Shown: positions 54,238-63,503, numbered from the stretch's first letter. The stretch: 64,000 bases of DNA from an uncultured Pelagibacteraceae bacterium (GCA_902634935.1 CACPMF010000003.1:1-64000), one strand, 5' to 3'. The notes: generated from the sequence alone by a model not told the origin. Program-made: numbers and translations.

Positions 54238-54469
54238 TTATATCTTTTATGTTTTCATTTTTTTCAGATGATTTTTTAATATTTTTTTCGTCTTCTATTG
54301 AGTTGTCTGTAATTTCGGATACTTGAGTTTGTACATCACTTACATATCTTTTAATTGATCCAATCCAAGATCCCATTTTTTTTAACATTAAAGGAAAATC
54401 TTTAGGACCTACTACAATGATTGCTATAGAAACTATTATTAAAATTTCTAACCAGCCAATTTGTGGCAT
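54230..54469 (-). CDS. tatB: Twin-arginine translocase subunit TatB
   Basis: The 79-residue protein has the TatA/B layout: a short N-terminal membrane helix in GWLEILIIVSIAIIVVGP, the hinge K-D-F-P, then an amphipathic helix and a charged tail. The N-terminal glutamate and the KDFPLMLKKMGSW segment favour TatB. It starts three bases after tatA and overlaps tatC by 8 bp. Confidence 0.88.
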   Translation of the reverse strand: MPQIGWLEILIIVSIAIIVVGPKDFPLMLKKMGSWIGSIKRYVSDVQTQVSEITDNSIEDEKNIKKSSEKNENIKDING

Positions 54470-54472
54470 GTA

Positions 54473-54685
54473 TTACTCTTTGTTATTGGAGTCTTGATTA
54501 TTTGAGTCTTCGTTTTCTGTGATATTTTTCGGTTGTGTATCTTCCGTAGGGTCAGTTGCCATACCTTTTTTAAAACTTTTTATCCCTTTAGCGACATCGC
54601 CCATCAAACTAGAGATTTTACCTCTCCCAAACAGTAAAACTACCAGTATAACTACAATTGCTATTTGCCAAAATCCTATACTCAT
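54473..54685 (-). CDS. tatA: Twin-arginine translocase subunit TatA
   Basis: TatA forms the protein-conducting assembly of the Tat pathway. The 70-residue protein has [21 protein letters not shown], the invariant F-G-R-G hinge and the amphipathic [10 protein letters not shown] helix, then an acidic/asparagine tail. The order tatA-tatB-tatC follows scpB as in other alphaproteobacteria. Confidence 0.95.
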   Translation of the reverse strand: MSIGFWQIAIVVILVVLLFGRGKISSLMGDVAKGIKSFKKGMATDPTEDTQPKNITENEDSNNQDSNNKE

Positions 54686-54729
54686 ACTTTATATATACCC
54701 TTAATAGTTGTTTTTTTAAAGAAACTTTT

Positions 54730-55422
54730 TCACTCCTCACTTTCAGGTTTGAGAGTGCTATTTAACATTTCATCGATATCAGAATATATGTTTTCCTTTT
54801 TGTCTTCTTGCTTTTCCTTATAAAACTTTCCGGTACCAAAGATCGATGCATCAACAGAAGATGTATCAATAAGTCCAGCAGTCCCTAGTTCGTCAACTGT
54901 TGGAAGATCAGATAATTTTTGAAGATTAAAATGGCTTAAAAAGTCGTCTGTAGTTCCATACTGGATAGGTTTCCCTGGAATATCTTTTCTGCCTTGTGGC
55001 TTAACCCAATTTAATTCCATTAGGATTTCTAAAGTATTAGTGCCAAAGGCAACACCCCGTATCTCCTCTATCTCCGCTCGTGTAACCGGCTGGTGATAGA
55101 CGATGATTGCCAATGTTTCTATAGCAGCTTTTGATAGCTTTTTCTCAACAGTTTTTTGTTGAGACATTAATGATGATAAATTTTGTGCCGTTCTAAAAGA
55201 CCACTTATTTGAAATACAAACTAAATTAATGCCTCTGTTTGTATAGAATGTTTGTAATTTTTGTAATATTTTTAAAACATCAGTATTTTTTGAAATTTTA
55301 GTTTCTATTGTTTCTATACTTAGTGGTTCTGCAGCTGCAAAAACAACAGCTTCAACTTCTCTTTCTATTTCGGTCATTTTTGAAGGAAAATTTAAAACGT
55401 TATCTTTTTTTAATTTATTCAT
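54730..55422 (-). CDS. scpB: Segregation and condensation protein B
   Basis: ScpB forms the kleisin-associated complex with ScpA and SMC that condenses the chromosome. The 230-residue protein has two winged-helix domains; EREVEAVVFAAAEPLS is the usual start, followed by LSKAAIETLAIIVYHQPVTRAEIEEIRG and the FGTNTLEILMELNWVKPQGRKDIPGKP region. The C-terminus is a charged tail. It overlaps scpA by 4 bp. Confidence 0.94.
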   Translation of the reverse strand: MNKLKKDNVLNFPSKMTEIEREVEAVVFAAAEPLSIETIETKISKNTDVLKILQKLQTFYTNRGINLVCISNKWSFRTAQNLSSLMSQQKTVEKKLSKAAIETLAIIVYHQPVTRAEIEEIRGVAFGTNTLEILMELNWVKPQGRKDIPGKPIQYGTTDDFLSHFNLQKLSDLPTVDELGTAGLIDTSSVDASIFGTGKFYKEKQEDKKENIYSDIDEMLNSTLKPESEE

Positions 55423-56153
55423 ATTTTCTCTTTAATGTAGATATTATCAAATAAGTCTTTTTGCTTTATAGAAATATTACCCTCTTTAGCTAACTCTAAA
55501 CAGCCAGCAAAAATTCCTGCTTTTCCAGTTCGTTTTAAATTTTTTGTTGATTTAAAATTATTTGGAATTAATTCAGATATATCTTTCCAATCAGATAATT
55601 TGCCAAAAAATTCTTTTATTCTTTTAATGCCCTCTTCTGTTGTAAGAACCGGCAGTTTTGGAATATTCATTCTTTGAAAATCTTTGGTCATAACTATATT
55701 TGCATAAGTTTTTAAAACCTCAAATAATGTTAAAGTATATTTAGAGTCGTAAATAGGTTTAATACCACTTTTTGAACCACGCATAAAAACATCTCTTCCA
55801 AGTCTTTTTCTACTTAACATCTGTGAAGAGAGAAGTCTTATTAACTCCAGTTTTTTTAATTGTAATTTTAATTTTTCAGCAACTTCTAAAGCTTTAAATT
55901 CTTCCTCTTCACTTTCAGGTAACAGTAACTTTGATTTTAAATATGTGAGCCAAGTTGCCATCAATAAATATTCAGAAGCAATTTCAAGATTAAGATCCTT
56001 TGAGTTGGTAATGAACTCATGAAATTGATCAGCAAGTTTAGTAATAGATATTTGTTCTAAATCAACTTTTTGAGATTTGGCTAGATCTAACAATACTTCT
56101 AGAGAACCATTGTAAGCATTTAACTCAACATTAAATTCTAAAGAATCATTCAT
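55419..56153 (-). CDS. scpA: Segregation and condensation protein A (kleisin)
   Basis: ScpA is the kleisin that bridges SMC heads. The 244-residue protein begins with the family's YNGSLEVLLDLAKSQKVDLEQISI, continues with YLLMATWLTYLKSKLLLPE and ends with a winged helix in FAGCLELAKEGNISIKQ. It is nine bases downstream of nagZ and overlaps scpB by 4 bp, the conserved nagZ-scpA-scpB order. Confidence 0.94.
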   Translation of the reverse strand: MNDSLEFNVELNAYNGSLEVLLDLAKSQKVDLEQISITKLADQFHEFITNSKDLNLEIASEYLLMATWLTYLKSKLLLPESEEEEFKALEVAEKLKLQLKKLELIRLLSSQMLSRKRLGRDVFMRGSKSGIKPIYDSKYTLTLFEVLKTYANIVMTKDFQRMNIPKLPVLTTEEGIKRIKEFFGKLSDWKDISELIPNNFKSTKNLKRTGKAGIFAGCLELAKEGNISIKQKDLFDNIYIKEKI

Positions 56154-56162
56154 TAAATAAAT

Positions 56163-57116
56163 TTAGCTTATAATATTAGTTATTTGTGATGTTTTTTTAA
56201 TTATAAAGTTATTAATTTTAGGTGAATTTTTGGCTACCTTAAGCATTTCACTCATTTTTCCATTACAATGTAAAACTAAATTACAACCTGCACTGAATGA
56301 TTTTATAACATTATCTTCAACATTGTTGTTTAATGCTTTCATCGAAATGTCGTCAGTTATAATTAATTCATTAAATTTTATTTTGTTTCTGATTATCTTA
56401 ATTATCTTTTTGGAGTGTGTTACTGGATATTGGCTGTCCAATTTTTTAAACATTAAATGACCCGTAATAGTTATTTTAGATTTCTTCTTAGAAAAAACAC
56501 TAAAGTCATTTTTAAGCAAATAAGCTTGATTTTTATCAATAATTGGCAGCTTCAAATGACTATCTACCTTGGCTAGACCGTGTCCAGGTATATGCTTTGT
56601 TATTGTTGCAATTTTGTTTTTATGAAATTTATCAATACAAATATCACCAATTTTTGAAACAATTTTTTTATTTGAAGAAAAAGATCTATCACCTACAATT
56701 TGATGTAAATTTTTTCTTAAAATATCTAAAACTGGAACTGTATTAACATTAATACCAAGAAGTCTTAATAAATATGAAATTTGTTTAACGTAGACATCAA
56801 AATACAAATTAAATTTTTTTTTATCTTTTTTATAAAGATCTCCAAAATATTTATTTGTAAATACAGAATTATCTATAAATTTTCTTAATCGTGAAACTCT
56901 GCCACCCTCTTCATCAATTAAAATTGGGAGTGTAGGATTTTGTAAAATATTTTTTAATGACTTTGTTAATAATTGGGTTTGTTTTATAGTTTTTATATTT
57001 CTTGAAAAAAGAATTATACCCCAGGGTTTATATTTACGTAAAAATTTAGTTTCAGATTTAGATAGCTTGTAACCTTTAATGCCACATATAAATGATCTAG
57101 TATTCTTATTAATCAT
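56163..57116 (-). CDS. nagZ: Beta-N-acetylhexosaminidase NagZ (glycoside hydrolase family 3)
   Basis: NagZ removes N-acetylglucosamine from peptidoglycan fragments in the cytoplasm. The 317-residue protein has FICGIKGYKLSKSE at the start, the substrate-binding DEEGGRVSRLR, the catalytic loop KHIPGHGLAKVDSH with the NagZ-type histidine/aspartate dyad, and the nucleophile region ELIITDDISMKAL. It overlaps the small membrane protein gene upstream by 8 bp. Confidence 0.92.
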   Translation of the reverse strand: MINKNTRSFICGIKGYKLSKSETKFLRKYKPWGIILFSRNIKTIKQTQLLTKSLKNILQNPTLPILIDEEGGRVSRLRKFIDNSVFTNKYFGDLYKKDKKKFNLYFDVYVKQISYLLRLLGINVNTVPVLDILRKNLHQIVGDRSFSSNKKIVSKIGDICIDKFHKNKIATITKHIPGHGLAKVDSHLKLPIIDKNQAYLLKNDFSVFSKKKSKITITGHLMFKKLDSQYPVTHSKKIIKIIRNKIKFNELIITDDISMKALNNNVEDNVIKSFSAGCNLVLHCNGKMSEMLKVAKNSPKINNFIIKKTSQITNIIS

Positions 57117-57372
57117 TATAGAGAAGTTCCCAAAATGAATATTTTTCTGTTTTTTTATTGTTTTTATATTCTACAAAATCGATGATATTCTCAGTATCGC
57201 TATTTAATATAATTAAATCTTTTGTAGAAATTTCTAATTTTTTATCAATTTGATTGAACGATCTATATGACTTTTTTTTATTTTCATCTGAAAAGTAATA
57301 TCTCACAGTAAAAAAAATAAAGAAAAAAATAACAATTAGAAAAAAAAGATACTTAAATTCCTTAAACATCAC
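57109..57372 (-). CDS. Short membrane-anchored protein in the SPOR-gene slot
   Basis: The 87-residue protein has one N-terminal membrane helix (YLFFLIVIFFFIFFTVRYY) and about 60 outer residues without a recognisable domain. In related alphaproteobacteria a much longer SPOR-domain protein occupies this place between argS and nagZ. Here only an anchor and a short tail are left, so it may be a reduced relic or a different small protein. It overlaps argS by 4 bp and nagZ by 8 bp, which implies it is still translated. Confidence 0.65.
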   Translation of the reverse strand: MMFKEFKYLFFLIVIFFFIFFTVRYYFSDENKKKSYRSFNQIDKKLEISTKDLIILNSDTENIIDFVEYKNNKKTEKYSFWELLYND

Positions 57373-59093
57373 ATTTTTTGTGGAGTATCAACTCCTAGAA
57401 TATTCATTCCAGTTTTGATTACATTTGCAATAGATTTTAAAAACACTAATTTTTCAATTTTTATAGTACCATCTTCTTCAATAAATCTTTTATCTTTATC
57501 ATCTCTTCCCATATTCCAATATGAGTGAAATTCAGATGATAATTCATAAAGATAGACTGGTAGTCTATGTGGTTCTAATTTATTGCTTGCAATTTCTATA
57601 CATTTTGGCCACTCAGATATTTTTCTAAAAATCTTAATTTCATCTTTAGAATATTTTAGTTCATTTTTAATTAAAATTTCATCTTCTAAATTTTTACTTA
57701 TATTTCTAAATACTGATGAAATCCGAGCATAACAATATTGAACATAATAAAGTGGATTGTCTTTTGATTTTTCTTTTACTTTGGTAAAATCGAAATCTAG
57801 CTCTGCATCACTACTTCTATTAAGCATAATAAATCTAGTAGCATCTTTTCCAACTTCGCTGATCAAATCATCAACAGTTATATAATCACCTTTACGTTTT
57901 GACATTTTAAAAGGTTTGCCATCTTTTATTAATTTTACTAATTGGCTGACTTTGCAAGTTAATTTATTTTTATCTCCTGATAATGCCTCCACAACTGAGG
58001 TAATTCTTTTTATATAACCTGCATGATCAGCTCCTAGAATATTTACTAAAATATCATAATTTCTGTTTAGCTTGTTATTGTGGTATGCAACATCACCTGC
58101 AAAGTACGTCCATGTATTGTCAGATTTTTGTAAAGCACGGTCTTTGTCATCACCAAATTCTGTTGATTTAAATAATAATTGATCCCTTTCTACCCAATTT
58201 TTCGTATCTTCCCCTTCTGGCGCTTTAATTTTTCCAGTATAAACAAATTTTTTTGATTTAAGCTTTTCAATAACTTTTTCTACTTCTTTTTCTTGAACTA
58301 AATTTCTTTCACTAGCAAAATTATCATGGTTAATTCCGAGTTTTTTAAGATTTTGCTTAATTAACTTTAAAGACTCATCGACAGATAAAATTGTTAATTC
58401 GCTTTTTATATTTTCATAATTTTCAAAATTAATATCTTTTTTTTGGTTTAAAATATTTGTTGCTATATCTATTAGATATTCCCCTGGATAAAGATCAGGA
58501 TTATCAGATGGGAAATTTTCTTTAAATAAAATTTCACGAATTCTAAAATAAACAGACTTTGTAAAATATAATATTTGGTTTCCATGATCATTTACGTAAT
58601 ATTCCTTTGTAACAGTGTTATTATTAAATATTAATAAATTTGAGATAACATCACCTAGTATTGCTCCTCTGCAGTGACCTACATGTAAAGGCCCAGTTGG
58701 GTTGGCAGAAACAAATTCAATTAAATATTTTTTATTTTCTCCGCTAGTAGATCCATAATTTTTTTGATTAATTATATTATTTAAAAACTCACCCCAAAAG
58801 TTGTGATTAAATTTTATATTTATAAATCCTGGTTTAATTATTTCTATAGAGTCGATATTATCGTCATTTTCTTTAAGTAGCTTGCTAATTGTTTTGGCAA
58901 TTTCCATGGGAGGAGCATTGTTGGGTTTTGATAACACCATGGCTACATTTGTTGATAAATCTCCATCAAATTTATTTGGTGGTATATCAACATTTATACT
59001 AGATAATTTTTCTGGAAGTTTAAGTTGAATATCGTTAGATGCTTTTTGAATTAATTTTAATATTTTTATAAGATAATCTGAAAAAATGTTCAT
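57369..59093 (-). CDS. argS: Arginyl-tRNA synthetase
   Basis: The 574-residue class I synthetase charges tRNA-Arg. It has the N-terminal Add-1 domain, the HIGH motif in SANPTGPLHVGHCRGAILGD-like form (HVGH), a KMSK-type loop in PFKMSKRKGDYITVDDL, and the C-terminal anticodon-binding domain with VQYCYARISSVFRN and LPVYLYELSSEFHSYWN. It overlaps dgt by 4 bp and the small membrane protein by 4 bp. Confidence 0.95.
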   Translation of the reverse strand: MNIFSDYLIKILKLIQKASNDIQLKLPEKLSSINVDIPPNKFDGDLSTNVAMVLSKPNNAPPMEIAKTISKLLKENDDNIDSIEIIKPGFINIKFNHNFWGEFLNNIINQKNYGSTSGENKKYLIEFVSANPTGPLHVGHCRGAILGDVISNLLIFNNNTVTKEYYVNDHGNQILYFTKSVYFRIREILFKENFPSDNPDLYPGEYLIDIATNILNQKKDINFENYENIKSELTILSVDESLKLIKQNLKKLGINHDNFASERNLVQEKEVEKVIEKLKSKKFVYTGKIKAPEGEDTKNWVERDQLLFKSTEFGDDKDRALQKSDNTWTYFAGDVAYHNNKLNRNYDILVNILGADHAGYIKRITSVVEALSGDKNKLTCKVSQLVKLIKDGKPFKMSKRKGDYITVDDLISEVGKDATRFIMLNRSSDAELDFDFTKVKEKSKDNPLYYVQYCYARISSVFRNISKNLEDEILIKNELKYSKDEIKIFRKISEWPKCIEIASNKLEPHRLPVYLYELSSEFHSYWNMGRDDKDKRFIEEDGTIKIEKLVFLKSIANVIKTGMNILGVDTPQKM

Positions 59094-60205
59094 TTTAATG
59101 ATTTATGAAGTTGAATAGCATATCGATCAGTCATTCCTGATATATAGTCAGAAATAGATCTAAATTGATCTTTATTTTGATAATTATTTATATATTTTTT
59201 TGGTTTATTTGAAATTTCTGAAAATAATTTCGTAATTATTTTTTTTCCATTATTATTTTTGTTTAATACACTTCTATTGTTATACATTTTTAACCTTAAA
59301 AATAATTTAATTTCTTGCTCAATTGATTTAAATTTATTTGAAAATGATACTATTTGTTTTTTATTATTAATAATATCACTATACTTTTTAATTTTATTAT
59401 CTTTTATATTTAATAAAGTATTATTGATTACATCCTCAACCATAAGATTAATAGAATCTCTAATAATTTGATAAATTATTATGTTTTTCTCCTTTTTTTT
59501 TATATTTGATTTATAGGATTTGTAAATTTCATTAAAAAATTCGATTTCAATTAAATCTTCTAATTTAAATAAGTTAGCTTTAATTCCATCTTGTATATCA
59601 TGATTATTATAAGCTATATCATCTGATATTGCTGATATCTGTGCTTCTAAAGACGTATTTTTGTTAAAATTAAGTTTTCCTTTAAAATTTTTTTTACCAA
59701 TAATTTTATTAAGTTTGGAAATTTCACTATAAGGTCCATTATGTTTAATTAATCCATCCAGTGTCTCAATAGATAAATTTAATCCTTTAAACTTTAAGTA
59801 CTTATGCTCTAAAAACATAACAATTCTCAAAGTTTGTAAATTATGATCAAATCCACCGTATTTTGACATACATTCGTTTAATGCGATTTCGCCAGCATGT
59901 CCAAATGGCGTATGCCCCAAATCATGAGCAAGACTTAATGTTTCTGCTAAATCATCATTTACATTTAGGTACTTAGCAATAGATCGTGCAATTTGTGCAA
60001 CTTCTATAGAATGTGTAATTCTTGTTCTATAATGATCCCCTTCTGTATTAACAAATACCTGGGTCTTGTGCTTTAACCTTCTAAATGAAGCTGAATGAAT
60101 AATTCTATCTCTATCTCTTTGAAATGGTGATCTGTACTTATTCTTAGGCTCAAAAATCAATCTACCTTTTGATTTAAACAGTCCTAAATTTGAATAATTT
60201 TTCAT
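59090..60205 (-). CDS. dgt: Deoxyguanosinetriphosphate triphosphohydrolase-like protein
   Basis: This HD-domain enzyme hydrolyses dNTPs to nucleosides and triphosphate. The 371-residue protein has the family start with RDRDRIIHSASFRRLKHKTQVF, the HD metal residues in RTRITHSIEVAQIARSIA and LAHDLGHTPFGHAGE, and the later ISDDIAYNNHDIQDG. It is the short alphaproteobacterial form. It leads the leftward block that includes argS and nagZ and is divergent from the HesB-family gene with 50 bp between. Confidence 0.92.
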   Translation of the reverse strand: MKNYSNLGLFKSKGRLIFEPKNKYRSPFQRDRDRIIHSASFRRLKHKTQVFVNTEGDHYRTRITHSIEVAQIARSIAKYLNVNDDLAETLSLAHDLGHTPFGHAGEIALNECMSKYGGFDHNLQTLRIVMFLEHKYLKFKGLNLSIETLDGLIKHNGPYSEISKLNKIIGKKNFKGKLNFNKNTSLEAQISAISDDIAYNNHDIQDGIKANLFKLEDLIEIEFFNEIYKSYKSNIKKKEKNIIIYQIIRDSINLMVEDVINNTLLNIKDNKIKKYSDIINNKKQIVSFSNKFKSIEQEIKLFLRLKMYNNRSVLNKNNNGKKIITKLFSEISNKPKKYINNYQNKDQFRSISDYISGMTDRYAIQLHKSLK

Positions 60206-60255
60206 TCTTTAAATTTGGTAAAATGACATTATATTAGTATTATCAGTGTTAAATC

Positions 60256-60573
60256 ATGATTAAAGAAATTAAATTTACAGAAAATGCTTTAAAACAAATA
60301 AAGCACCTTCTATCCTCAAAAGATAGTGGTTCTTTTTTTAGAATCGCAATTAAAGGTGGTGGTTGCTCAGGTTTTCAGTACGATTTTTCTTTTGATAAAT
60401 CACAAAATGAAGATGATTTAAGACATGAAAATATACTCATAGATAAAACTTCAGCTGACCTACTAAAAGGTTCTGAGGTAGATTTTGTTAAAGAATTAAT
60501 CGGAGATTCATTTAAAATTAACAACCCACAAAGCAAATCCTCGTGTGGTTGTGGCGTCTCATTCTCACTTTAA
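60256..60573 (+). CDS. erpA: Iron-sulfur A-type carrier protein (HesB/IscA/ErpA family)
   Basis: A-type carriers deliver Fe-S clusters to apoproteins. The 105-residue protein has the three conserved cysteines: GGGCSGFQYDFSF in the middle and SSCGCGVSFSL at the C-terminus. ErpA is the best guess from the dgt-erpA-xthA context found in alphaproteobacteria; IscA or SufA cannot be excluded from sequence. Its stop shares one base with the xthA start. Confidence 0.88.
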   Translation: MIKEIKFTENALKQIKHLLSSKDSGSFFRIAIKGGGCSGFQYDFSFDKSQNEDDLRHENILIDKTSADLLKGSEVDFVKELIGDSFKINNPQSKSSCGCGVSFSL

Positions 60574-61349
60574 TGATAATTAGCTCATGGAATGTAAATT
60601 CTGTAAGAGCACGTATTATTAATATTCAAGAATACCTGAAGAAATTCTCACCTGATATATTAATGATGCAAGAAATAAAGACTCAAGAGGAAACATATCC
60701 TTTTGATGATATAACAAAGCTAAAATATGAAAGTCATGTATTCGGTCAAAAAAGTTATAATGGAGTTGCAATTATTTCAAAAAAAAAGATTGAAAAAATA
60801 GAGAAGGATATTTTTAAAGATAAAAATAACCAATCAAGAATAATTACTGCAAATATAAAACATAAATCTAAAACTATAAAGCTGATAAATATTTACACTC
60901 CAAATGGTAATCCAGTTGATACAGATAAATATTCTTATAAGATTTATTGGTTAGATAGTTTAATCAAAAAACTTAAATCATATTTAAATAAAAACGAAAA
61001 TATAATTATTGGTGGAGATTTTAATATAATACCAGCAGCAGAAGATGTTCATAATCCAAAAAGTTATGAAAACGACGCCTTATTCAGATTAGAAATTAGA
61101 AAAAGATTAAGAGAAATGATTAATTTAGGCTTCCATGATGCATATAGATACAAATATCCTGATAAAGAAGGTTATACATTTTGGGATTATACAAGTGGTG
61201 CTTGGCAAAAAAATAATGGAATGAGAATTGATCATTTCTTAGTTTCTAATTCAATTATCAATTTAGTTAAAAACGTAAAAATTAATAAATATCCTCGTGG
61301 AAGAGAAAAGCCTTCCGATCACACTCCTATAGAAATTGAATTAGCTTAA
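60573..61349 (+). CDS. xthA: Exodeoxyribonuclease III family AP endonuclease
   Basis: The enzyme cuts DNA at abasic sites in base-excision repair. The 259-residue protein has SSWNVNSVRAR, MMQEIKTQEE (metal-binding glutamate), SYNGVAIISKK, the IIGGDFNIIP motif, and the C-terminal RIDHFLVS and PSDHTPIEIEL with the catalytic histidine. I start at 60573 (MIISSWNVN), overlapping the erpA stop by one base; a frame-compatible ATG at 60543 lies inside erpA. The end overlaps the convergent dehydrogenase gene by 9 bp. Confidence 0.94.
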   Translation: MIISSWNVNSVRARIINIQEYLKKFSPDILMMQEIKTQEETYPFDDITKLKYESHVFGQKSYNGVAIISKKKIEKIEKDIFKDKNNQSRIITANIKHKSKTIKLINIYTPNGNPVDTDKYSYKIYWLDSLIKKLKSYLNKNENIIIGGDFNIIPAAEDVHNPKSYENDALFRLEIRKRLREMINLGFHDAYRYKYPDKEGYTFWDYTSGAWQKNNGMRIDHFLVSNSIINLVKNVKINKYPRGREKPSDHTPIEIELA

Positions 61350-62339
61350 AGATCTAATTTTATTAACAAGTTCCTCGTTTATATTTCTTGGTCCTTTATC
61401 CAATCTATTTTTGTGTCTTCTCTCACCAGGTAATCTGACCTCACCCATTGATTTCATTTTTTCAAAAAATTCATTTGCATGCTTATCCCAATCCTTATCT
61501 GAGAGTTTATCTGGAAATATTGCTAATATGAATTCTCCACCACTTGGAGGTCCGCCATCATTATTATCTTTAGCTGCTGTTTCGTAACTAAAATTATCTC
61601 CAACCAAAGCTCCTGCTAATAACTCAACCATCATTGCAATTCCTGAACCCTTATAACCTCCAAAAGGTAATAAAACTCCGCCATCAGCAATTTCTGCTGG
61701 ATCAGTTGTATCTTTGCCATCTTTTGTAAGTCCAGTACCTAATGGAACTTTGTGTCCCTCTCGCTTTGCAACTTGTACTTCTCCCATAGCCATTGAAGCT
61801 GTGGCCATATCATAAACAACTGGTGTATTATTTTTTCTTGGCCAAGCGAAAGAAATTGGGTTTGTGCCAAATAATGGTTTTATAGCCCCTGCAGGAGCAA
61901 CTGCGGGTTTATACGATGTGCATGCAAATGCCACCAAACCTTCTTCAGCTATTTTTTCAGTTTCAGGCCACATAGCGGCCATGTGGTGAGAATTAATTAT
62001 AGCAAGAACTGCTACACCATTTTCTTTAGCAGCTTTTACTAACTCTGGTATCGATTTATTTAACACAACTGGTGCTAAGCAATTTTTGCCATCAGCTTTA
62101 ATTACTGAGGGTGTTAATTTTTTTATATCTGGTTTTTGTTTCCCATTAATTTTTCCACTTTTTAAGCCTGAAACATATGCAGGTAAACGAAATAAGCCAT
62201 GTGAGAGTGAACCATCCCTTTCAGCATTGGTAATTAGTTCTGATAAAATATCAGCTGTTTCTTGATCACATCCATTAGCTAACAGAGTCTTATTTGCTAA
62301 TTTATAAATTTCATCAAGTGAAAGAGATACAGTTGCCAT
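61341..62339 (-). CDS. Malate/L-lactate dehydrogenase-like oxidoreductase (COG2055 family)
   Basis: The 332-residue protein belongs to the NAD(P)H-dependent LDH2/MDH2 family, which is unrelated to Rossmann-fold dehydrogenases and includes ureidoglycolate, sulfolactate and delta-1-piperideine-2-carboxylate enzymes. Visible motifs are SHGLFRLPAYVSGL (catalytic histidine and arginine), INSHHMAAMWPETE, GTNPISFAWPRK and LPFGGYKGSGIAMMVELLAG. Base composition and codon use look less AT-rich than the neighbours. The precise substrate cannot be assigned; sulfolactate or a proline-related imine would be possible. It is not overlapped by znuA (43 bp between). Confidence 0.86.
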   Translation of the reverse strand: MATVSLSLDEIYKLANKTLLANGCDQETADILSELITNAERDGSLSHGLFRLPAYVSGLKSGKINGKQKPDIKKLTPSVIKADGKNCLAPVVLNKSIPELVKAAKENGVAVLAIINSHHMAAMWPETEKIAEEGLVAFACTSYKPAVAPAGAIKPLFGTNPISFAWPRKNNTPVVYDMATASMAMGEVQVAKREGHKVPLGTGLTKDGKDTTDPAEIADGGVLLPFGGYKGSGIAMMVELLAGALVGDNFSYETAAKDNNDGGPPSGGEFILAIFPDKLSDKDWDKHANEFFEKMKSMGEVRLPGERRHKNRLDKGPRNINEELVNKIRSLS

Positions 62340-62382
62340 AAATAATAGTAGATATTATTTATGGCAAAAATTCAATTTTTAT

Positions 62383-63483
62383 CTAACAACCTTTGAATGA
62401 GCTGGACATATTCTTGATTAAATCAAAATATAAGCCTTTTCCTGGATTTAATGTTGCTCCTAAAGGATCTAGAACACCGGTTTTAATATTCATATCCTTA
62501 GCTACTGCATTTATAATATCAGGATTGAACTGAGGTTCTGAGAATACACAGCTTACATTATCATGCTCAATAATTTCTCTTATTTCTTTTAATTGCTCAG
62601 CACCAGGCATCACATCTGTATTTACAGTAAAAGCTCCTAATACATTAACATTAAATCTTTCCTCAAAATATTGATATGCATCATGAAATACAATTGATGC
62701 TGTGCTTTTATTTAAATCAGTCATTACATTCATTGTAAGCTTATCTAATTCATTTAAAGCTTTATCTAAATTTTTCTTATAAATTGAAGCATTTGCTGCA
62801 TCATTTTCAATTAGATGCTCAACCATTTCATTTAAAATAGCTTTTGCATTTATAGGATCTAGCCATATGTGAGGATCGAATTCTCCATGATTGTGTCCAT
62901 CATGATCATCGTGATCATCATGTCCATCTTCCTTTTTTGCATGGCTATCATGATCGTGATCGTGGTCATCTTTTTTCTTAGTCGTTTCATGATCGTGGTC
63001 ATGATCATCATCTTTTTTTGCTTTTTTATCATGATCATGATCATCGTGATCATCATGATCATCTTTTTTCTTTGCATGATCGTCGTGACCATGATCATCG
63101 TGATCATGTTCGTCAAAAATATTTCTTTCTCTAAATTTTAATACATTTAAATTTTTAGTTGCCATTAATTCAATTTTTTCAGCTTTTTTTGCAATAGATT
63201 TTAAAGGCTTTTCAAGAAACGCTTCTAAGTCTTCACCGACCCAAAAAATTAAATCAGCTTCTTGTAGCATTTTTGCGTGAGAAGGTTTCATAGCAAATCC
63301 ATGTGGAGATGCATATCCATCTACAATTAAATCGGGTTTTCCTACTCCATCCATTAAATAACTAGCTAGAGAGTGTATAGGCTTTATAGATGCAACTACT
63401 TTAACATCCGCATTAACTGATGTTATAAATGTAATAAATGATAAAAAAGATATTATTAAAGGTGTTTTTTTAAGATATTTCAT
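62383..63483 (-). CDS. znuA: Zinc ABC transporter substrate-binding protein
   Basis: ZnuA captures zinc in the periplasm. The 366-residue protein has a signal peptide (about residues 1-25), VVASIKPIHSLASYLMDGVG, the first zinc ligand in SPHGFAMKPSHAKML (His61), a second ligand in DPHIWLDPINAK, and a third in VFHDAYQYFEERF. Between residues about 125 and 200 lies a His/Asp/Lys-rich loop made of short imperfect repeats, longer than in many ZnuA proteins. The gene is divergent from znuC with tandem Zur-like boxes in between. Confidence 0.95.
   Translation of the reverse strand: MKYLKKTPLIISFLSFITFITSVNADVKVVASIKPIHSLASYLMDGVGKPDLIVDGYASPHGFAMKPSHAKMLQEADLIFWVGEDLEAFLEKPLKSIAKKAEKIELMATKNLNVLKFRERNIFDEHDHDDHGHDDHAKKKDDHDDHDDHDHDKKAKKDDDHDHDHETTKKKDDHDHDHDSHAKKEDGHDDHDDHDGHNHGEFDPHIWLDPINAKAILNEMVEHLIENDAANASIYKKNLDKALNELDKLTMNVMTDLNKSTASIVFHDAYQYFEERFNVNVLGAFTVNTDVMPGAEQLKEIREIIEHDNVSCVFSEPQFNPDIINAVAKDMNIKTGVLDPLGATLNPGKGLYFDLIKNMSSSFKGC
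62884..63111 (-). repeat. His/Asp-rich repeat tract inside znuA
   Basis: The DNA is an imperfect tandem of GATCATGATCATCG-like units encoding runs such as HDDHDDHDHDK separated by lysine-rich breaks (KKAKK, TTKKK, HAKKE). The nearly perfect repetition at DNA level suggests expansion by slippage. It encodes the zinc-scavenging loop. Confidence 0.85.
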
Positions 63484-63503
63484 GTTTTATGGTTTTTAAT
63501 TAT

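Noticed and set aside
61341-62339. Horizontal acquisition of the COG2055 dehydrogenase
   Set aside because: It looks slightly less AT-rich than neighbours, but highly expressed genes in the window (hppA, metY) do too, so composition alone is not evidence.
62884-63111. CRISPR array
   Set aside because: The repeats are short, contiguous, in frame with znuA and have no unique spacers.
62859-63141. Two overlapping ORFs rich in methionine/isoleucine over the znuA loop
   Set aside because: They are other-frame readings of the GATC-rich repeat tract and have no protein-like composition.
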